Shown here: one piece after another, positions 60,002 through 64,000 of the stretch
How the letters are laid out: each line of letters opens with the position of its first letter
How positions within the stretch are numbered: position 1 is the stretch's first letter
DNA from: Symbiodinium natans
Lineage: Eukaryota; Sar; Dinophyceae; Suessiales; Symbiodiniaceae
Assembly: GCA_905221605.1 (NCBI GenBank)
Contig: CAJNDS010001224.1
Span: forward strand, 465,001-529,000
Direction of reading: 5' to 3'
Length of the DNA: 64,000 nucleotides
Notes under the pieces: model-generated
Told to the model about the DNA's origin: nothing
What the model saw: only the letters and a program-made list of their open reading frames with translations
Databases searched by the model: none
Translations under genes and position numbers: made by a program

Positions 60002-60155
60002 AGGGTTTAGGGTTTAGGGTTTAGGGTTTGGGTTTAGGGTTTAGGGTTTAGGGTTTAGGGTTTAGGGTTTAGGGTTTAGGGTTTACGGTTTAGGGTTAGG
60101 GTTTAGGTTTAGGGTTTAGGGTTTAGGGTTTGGGGTTTGAGGTTTGGGGTTTAGG
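60002..60155 (+). repeat. Telomeric array flanked by a 22-bp imperfect direct repeat
   Basis: About twenty-one units with several variants. gttcgggggctttaaaggct(ca) at 59959-59980 and gttcggaggctttaaagcct(ca) at 60156-60177. Confidence 0.95.
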
Positions 60156-60414
60156 GTTCGGAGGCTTTAAAGCCTCAGTGGGCTTATGATAACGAAACTT
60201 GGTATTATCATTCTCTCTCTCATATGTATATATGTATATTTTATATATGGTATGCATGTATACATATATATATATAACACTCTTGTGTCTACTCCATACT
60301 TTTGTTTTGGAGAGGAGGGCAAGGGGTTCATGTTGGGTCTATTTTCACTGAAAAAGGTTTATAGCACGTTGGCTTTAGGGTTTTGGGGGTCGTTCTGTTT
60401 CACTCAGCCTCAAG

Positions 60415-60594
60415 GCCGGAGGGAACGCACCTACCCGATGTTTCAAAATTTTACGGACTACGCGGTAAACCGTATGAAGAAGTTCAAAGCCATCCTCAAC
60501 GCAGCGGAGGGGCGTCGTGAGGTCGGGATACATCTCGGGATTCAGCTCATCGCCAACCTCGCTCTTCTTGGCTTTGCCCTCCTGGGGCCAGAAT
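60415..60594 (+). CDS. Exon candidate, 59 codons with a membrane segment
   Basis: Plus strand: actcagcctcaag|G, then RRERTYPMFQNFTDYAVNRM, KKFKAILNAAEGRREVGIHL and GIQLIANLALLGFALLGPE, then agaat|gtaggg. GC3 is high from the middle on. An amphipathic basic helix precedes a hydrophobic helix. The frame is open upstream to 60186, but that part is (TA)n-derived and probably intron. Confidence 0.5.
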
Positions 60595-60599
60595 GTAGG

Positions 60600-60762
60600 G
60601 TTTGGTCCGGGGACTGCAAGACCCCTTATGGAAGGGCTTTAAGTCACATAAGGAGCACGATTGCAAATATGGGGATAAAAGTTTACCTTAAGTCAGACAG
60701 AATAAGGATCCCTATGCAATACATGGTCTATTCCTTCATCAAGAGTTTTGTTGGGCCCTGAA
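60600..60762. mobile_element. Family C-like fragment
   Basis: cataaggagcacgattg and gataaggatccctatgcaat echo the C centre; the ends are unclear. Confidence 0.3.
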
Positions 60763-60869
60763 CCCTAAACCCTAAACCCTGACCTTTGAGGCGACACTTC
60801 AGTCTTCGGGAGCTCGAAGGCTATTCTACTCGGGAGCCCCTTTCAGGCCCTTGAGGTCCTTCCTTGTTT

Positions 60870-61060
60870 AATGGGCTTATAGGGCTTAGAGCAGGGTTTA
60901 GGGTTTAGGGTCGTTTAATGGGCTTAGAGGGCTTAGGGGGTTTATAGGAGTTTTCGGAGATATAGGGCTTATAGGGCTCATAGGGCTTAGAGGGTTTATA
61001 GGAGTTGTAGGGTTTATAGGGCTTAGAGGGTCAATAGGCGCTTATAGGGTTTTGGGGGCC
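60870..61060 (+). repeat. TTATAGGG/TTAGAGGG tract
   Basis: gggcttataggg, gggcttagaggg and gggtttatagg repeat irregularly. Confidence 0.75.
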
Positions 61061-61250
61061 CGCAGGCCGGTGGGATCGTTGCTTGGGGGGTTTAAAGGGC
61101 TTTCCTTCAGAGCCCAAGACCTACCTTGTAGGGTACCTAAAAACCCTTCAAGGGGCTTTGCAGTAACAACCTCCAAAAACATATAAGTTTGGGGCCAATA
61201 CAAGAGCCTCTACGCACCAGTACAGTAGTGACACATGCTCTGACTTGCCC

Positions 61251-61284
61251 CTAAACCCTAAACCCTAAACCCTAAACCCTAAAC
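61251..61284 (-). repeat. Short telomeric array
   Basis: Five CCCTAAA units. Confidence 0.92.
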
Positions 61285-61494
61285 AGCCACCACCTTTGAG
61301 CTTAAAACCTTACTGTACGTCCCAGGATGAAGTGATTCGGGACGAGACATCGGGTCTGTCTCTATCACCTGGCTGGTCCACAAGAGGCCCAACATCAAAT
61401 TGAACCCTAAACCCTAAACCCTGAACCGTAATCCCTAAACCCTGAACCCTACACCATACAACCCCGAAGCTCCGAAAGATCGAAAGCGTCGGGC

Positions 61495-61568
61495 CTTGGA
61501 CAGGACGTAGGCAATGCAAGCCAGGACCACAGTGACACCGGCGTTGAAGACCGTGGGGTCGTACTTTC
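61495..61568 (-). CDS. Exon candidate, one membrane segment, possible GC donor
   Basis: Minus strand: gtgagca..cgcag|G opens KYDPTVFNAGVTVVLACIAY and VLSK, ending tgtccaag|gcccga. GC3 about 80%. Clear hydrophobic helix (VTVVLACIAYVL). A GC donor fits dinoflagellate introns. Confidence 0.48.
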
Positions 61569-61774
61569 CTGCGTGAGCAGCACATCCCGGCGCACCCGTC
61601 GAAGGCAGTGCCGAGTTCATGCAGCAGGGCTTTATTATCACTATAAGAGTTCGAAGACTGAATCGGAAACCCCCTCTCGGGGACGCGCAATCATAGGTGA
61701 TTCTAGGGTTTAGGGCTTCAAGTCAGTGGCTGTAGTTATGAGATTCCGTGGCACCGCTGTGCAAGACCAGGGTC

Positions 61775-61861
61775 CTCCCAGGAACATCACGCGGCCAAAA
61801 TACACCAGGATCACTCCGATCGCCTCGCTGATGTTCTTCCTCAGCGCGGCATGCACGATGT
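61775..61861 (-). CDS. Exon candidate, one membrane segment
   Basis: Minus strand: actcgtgttcag|A, then VHAALRKNISEAIGVILVYF and GRVMFLG, with GC3 near 90% that stops at ttcctgggag|gacc (GA donor?). Same strand as the 61495 and 63944 candidates, and likely the same gene. Confidence 0.5.
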
Positions 61862-62095
61862 CTGAACACGAGTTCACCTGGTTGCGGGATCGTCCGATAC
61901 ATTCGCTATGAAAGCGACTGTTCTCCAGGCAACTGCGCAAAAAGGAACATCCCAAACCAGGATGCCAAAGCCCAAACCCTACACCCCAAACTAACCCCAA
62001 ACCCCAAACCCTAAACCCTGAACCCGAAACTCAAAAGAACGCGGGCCACCCTGCACCCTCCGCGTTGCATGGACAGGAATCTATGTGTTCCCACA

Positions 62096-62202
62096 GAGCC
62101 CTTAAATAGGGAATATACCTTACATCATACTCAGGATCCCCTAGATAGTTTAAGGTATACTCCTTAGTAAAGGGGTTGGGGCCCTCTCTGGGCTCAAAAA
62201 AG
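62096..62202. mobile_element. Family C foldback element
   Basis: acagagcccttaaataggga...ctcaggatcccctagatagtt...aaaggggttggggccctctct. Confidence 0.72.
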
Positions 62203-62374
62203 GGCAACGTGCGACCAAACCCGAAATGCAACAGGTCAGCTAGCCAGTTGTGGACTGTTGCGCTCCTCGTCGCAGTACAACAACCGTCGCAACAACAACA
62301 TTATGCACTTCAAGATCTTCAGTGCCATCTACATCCAAAGCGCTTCACTCGCAAAGACTTCCCTGACTCTGACT

Positions 62375-62490
62375 TGCTGGCCCAGAAACCATATGATACT
62401 AAGGGTAATTACACTTTTTGGGGTTGGTTGCTTTAGAAAGAGAACCAAGAACCCCAAAAATGGGCAAGAGGGTACCGCCGGGCCACCAAG
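62375..62490. mobile_element. Family D element, decayed
   Basis: gaaccaagaaccccaaaaatggg and gagggtaccgccgggccaccaag match the D right half; the left end is uncertain. No supported gene in 62210-62740. Confidence 0.5.
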
Positions 62491-63003
62491 CAGACCGCCT
62501 TCAGGCAGAGATGTTGTTGGAAAACGCTACGCATTTTAGACTAAAACCCCTGCCCCCGAATGCATTCACCCGCAAACCCTGGGCCCAAAAAGGCTCACCT
62601 TAAAACCTCTGTTAGGGCTGTAGTTTTCACCTGGTCCCCGAAATACCCGAACTCCTTACAGGCGCTTGCTGCGCGAGTTTCCAAATGGCATCCAAAACTT
62701 TCAGCAGGTACCTTGCAACACCACGCGGCGGCAGCTGTTTTAGGATTTAGGATTTAGGGGGGTTTAGGGGGTTTAGGGGGTTTAGGGTTTAGGGGGTTTG
62801 GGGATTCTAGGGTTTTAGGGAGGTGTTGTTGCATTCCTACATGGGGCTTCCGAAATTCGGGGTGCCTTGTTGTGGTCCTTTGTCCTACTGTTCGGGGTCC
62901 TATGCTAGGGGTCCCTAAAACCCTAAACCCTAAACCCTCGTAAACCCCCCAAATAAAATCCTCTCAGACCGCTAAGGCGAGTAGACCTTACTAAAGCTTG
63001 GGG

Positions 63004-63041
63004 GCAGGTTTAGGGTTTAGGGTTTAGGGTTTAGGGTTTAG
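63004..63041 (+). repeat. Short telomeric array
   Basis: Five TTTAGGG units. Confidence 0.92.
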
Positions 63042-63129
63042 ATCGGAACACAGAAGCCACTGACCTTCGTGAACTCCACAAACTCCAGTAGTTAGAAGCA
63101 AGGCTATAAGAAATACCATACAGAGGAGT

Positions 63130-63225
63130 GTACTCCCTTATACCAACAGGCCTTAATCGGGACTATGATCGGGGGTACTCCAATCCCTTTTAAGGACTGG
63201 TAGTGTAAGGGGGGGGGGGCATCCT
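63130..63225. mobile_element. Family B element, left end decayed
   Basis: gtactcccttataccaacag and aggactggtagtgtaaggggggggggg with catcct as the right end. Confidence 0.65.
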
Positions 63226-63324
63226 AAACCCTGAACTCTAAACCCTAAACCGACCCTAAACCCTCAACCCTCAACCCTAAACCCTAAACCGACCCTAAAC
63301 CCTAAACCCTAAACCCTAAACCCT
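63226..63324 (-). repeat. Telomeric array between two family B right ends
   Basis: About twelve units with CCGACCC and CCCTCAA variants. Confidence 0.93.
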
Positions 63325-63350
63325 ACTGTTAGTATAAGGGGGAACATCCC
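63325..63350. mobile_element. Solo family B right end after telomeric array
   Basis: actgttagtataagggggaa then catccc, joined directly to aaaccct. Confidence 0.7.
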
Positions 63351-63442
63351 GAAATAGGGTCCTAAGTAGAAGAACCAAAGCTCTAACCCGACTTGTCGGG
63401 GATCAATACGGGCCATCGGCGCATCCTGCAAGGGCAGCTAGG

Positions 63443-63507
63443 GTTTAGGGTTTAGGGTTTAGGGTTTAGGGTCTAGGGTCTAGGGTCTAAGGTTTAGGGT
63501 TTAGGGT
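63443..63507 (+). repeat. Telomeric array with TCTAGGG units
   Basis: Nine units, three of them TCTAGGG. Confidence 0.94.
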
Positions 63508-63699
63508 CCCTTTTGTGAAGCTGGACTTGCTAACCAAGGCAATGTGGACCCTAAACCCGAAATCCTAAACCCTAAATCCCGGAGCCCCAAAAGCCCAAAC
63601 CTTGAACTCGAGATTATTGGTTTTTTTTGCTGCCGCCCGTCTAGCAATGCTCCACGGCGCAACTGCAGAGATCCCTTGGTTTAGGGAGGGTTTGGGGCT

Positions 63700-63790
63700 T
63701 AAACCCTAAACCCTGAACCCTGAACTCCAAACCCTAAACCCTGAACCCTGAACACTAAACCCTAAGCCCTAAACCCTAAACCCCACACCC
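63700..63790 (-). repeat. Degenerate telomeric array
   Basis: CCCTAAA, CCCTGAA and CTCCAAA units. Confidence 0.88.
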
Positions 63791-63853
63791 AAAAAACCTA
63801 ACATCCCTAAACCCTTTAGAGATTCAGGGGGGTCAAGGTGCTGGTTGAAGAGG

Positions 63854-63943
63854 AAACCCTCACCGTAAACCCTAAACCCTAAACCCTAAACCCTAAACCC
63901 TAAACCCTAAACCCTAAACCCTAAACCCTAAACCCTAAACCCG
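63854..63943 (-). repeat. Telomeric array flanked by an 18-bp direct duplication
   Basis: About eleven CCCTAAA units after aaaccctcaccgt. aggtgctggttgaagagg stands at 63836-63853 and 63944-63961. Confidence 0.96.
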
Positions 63944-64000
63944 AGGTGCTGGTTGAAGAGGGTCTTGAGGATGAAGCCGCAGAAGACGAGGACGACGGTG
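63944..64000 (-). CDS. Exon candidate running off the window, membrane segment
   Basis: Minus strand: TVVLVFCGFILKTLFNQHL with G or C at every third position of nineteen codons. A hydrophobic helix is evident. The downstream telomeric array repeats the last 18 bases of this exon, so the same coding end (TLFNQHLDPPES) also stands beyond it. The plus-strand frame is less biased. Confidence 0.5.

Noticed and set aside
60186-60410. N-terminal part of a 191-codon frame with hydrophobic start.
   Set aside because: It derives from (TA)n sequence and lacks the GC3 bias seen after 60430; more likely intron before the acceptor at 60414.
63854-63943. True chromosome terminus near the right edge.
   Set aside because: Unique GC-rich, exon-like sequence follows the array, and arrays of both directions occur throughout the window.
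1-64000. Dinoflagellate spliced leader or rRNA genes that would settle the organism.
   Set aside because: No copy of the spliced-leader sequence and no rRNA-like stretch was found by eye on either strand.

Overview
This is nuclear DNA from a eukaryote whose telomere-type repeat is TTTAGGG. Long arrays of that heptamer occur on both strands at more than 70 places, yet the window is plainly not a chromosome end. No prokaryotic gene, operon, rRNA, convincing tRNA or CRISPR array was seen, and no long intact gene. The best coding evidence is a scatter of short segments (about 35-380 bp). They have strongly G/C-biased third codon positions and AG|G acceptors, with donors of GT or possibly GC/GA type. 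TTTAGGG telomeres, GC3-rich micro-exons and AG|G junctions fit a dinoflagellate best. A chromerid, coccidian or green alga is not excluded, and the 22-nt dinoflagellate spliced leader was not seen.

Three components interleave. (1) Interstitial telomeric arrays: mostly perfect (TTTAGGG)n or (CCCTAAA)n, plus variants: a TTTAAGGG octamer block at 18.4-18.7 kb, TTTTAGGG at 37.5 kb, and a 21-mer of three variant heptamers at 51.5 kb. (2) At least fourteen families of short palindromic foldback elements without coding capacity (MITE-like), which I label A-N. A ends in CTTGGAGGTTCATGG. B ends in GGGATGTTCCCCCTTATAC. C ends in CAGAGAGCCCAAAACCCCTT. D ends in CTTGGTAGCCCAGTRGTACC. F starts CTAGACCCAAGAG. 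G starts CTGGTTCTTAGTAGGGAATG. H starts AAGGGTCCATGTACCTA. I starts TAATATAGGGGTC. J, K, L, M and N have one or two copies each. They nest in each other and are often cut by telomeric arrays. (3) Exon-like islands between them. The best is a Cys/His-rich exon at 34.0-34.1 kb on the minus strand with a canonical GTAAGT donor. Others lie at 10.3-10.6, 24.3-24.4, 27.7, 33.0, 38.2-38.4, 44.4, 50.8, 54.3, 58.5, 61.5-61.9 and 63.9-64.0 kb (minus), and 30.8, 43.1, 57.8-58.4 and 60.4-60.6 kb (plus). Many minus-strand pieces encode one hydrophobic segment each, so one or more multi-pass membrane proteins in tiny exons are possible. No family could be named.

The most unusual signal is how the telomeric arrays are placed. 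At about a dozen loci an array is flanked by a direct duplication of 6 to 23 bp (18 bp at 63.8-64.0 kb, 16 bp at 52.8 kb, 14 bp at 37.0 kb, 22 of 23 bp at 38.7 kb, 20 of 22 bp at 60 kb). Other arrays sit inside a recognisable foldback element, where the uninterrupted form is known from another copy. Some exon candidates abut arrays or foldback ends so closely that TTTAG|GG or an element terminus would supply the splice site. I infer a genome in which telomeric sequence is repeatedly inserted at breaks with filling-in of staggered ends. Part of it, with the foldback elements, may become intron sequence.
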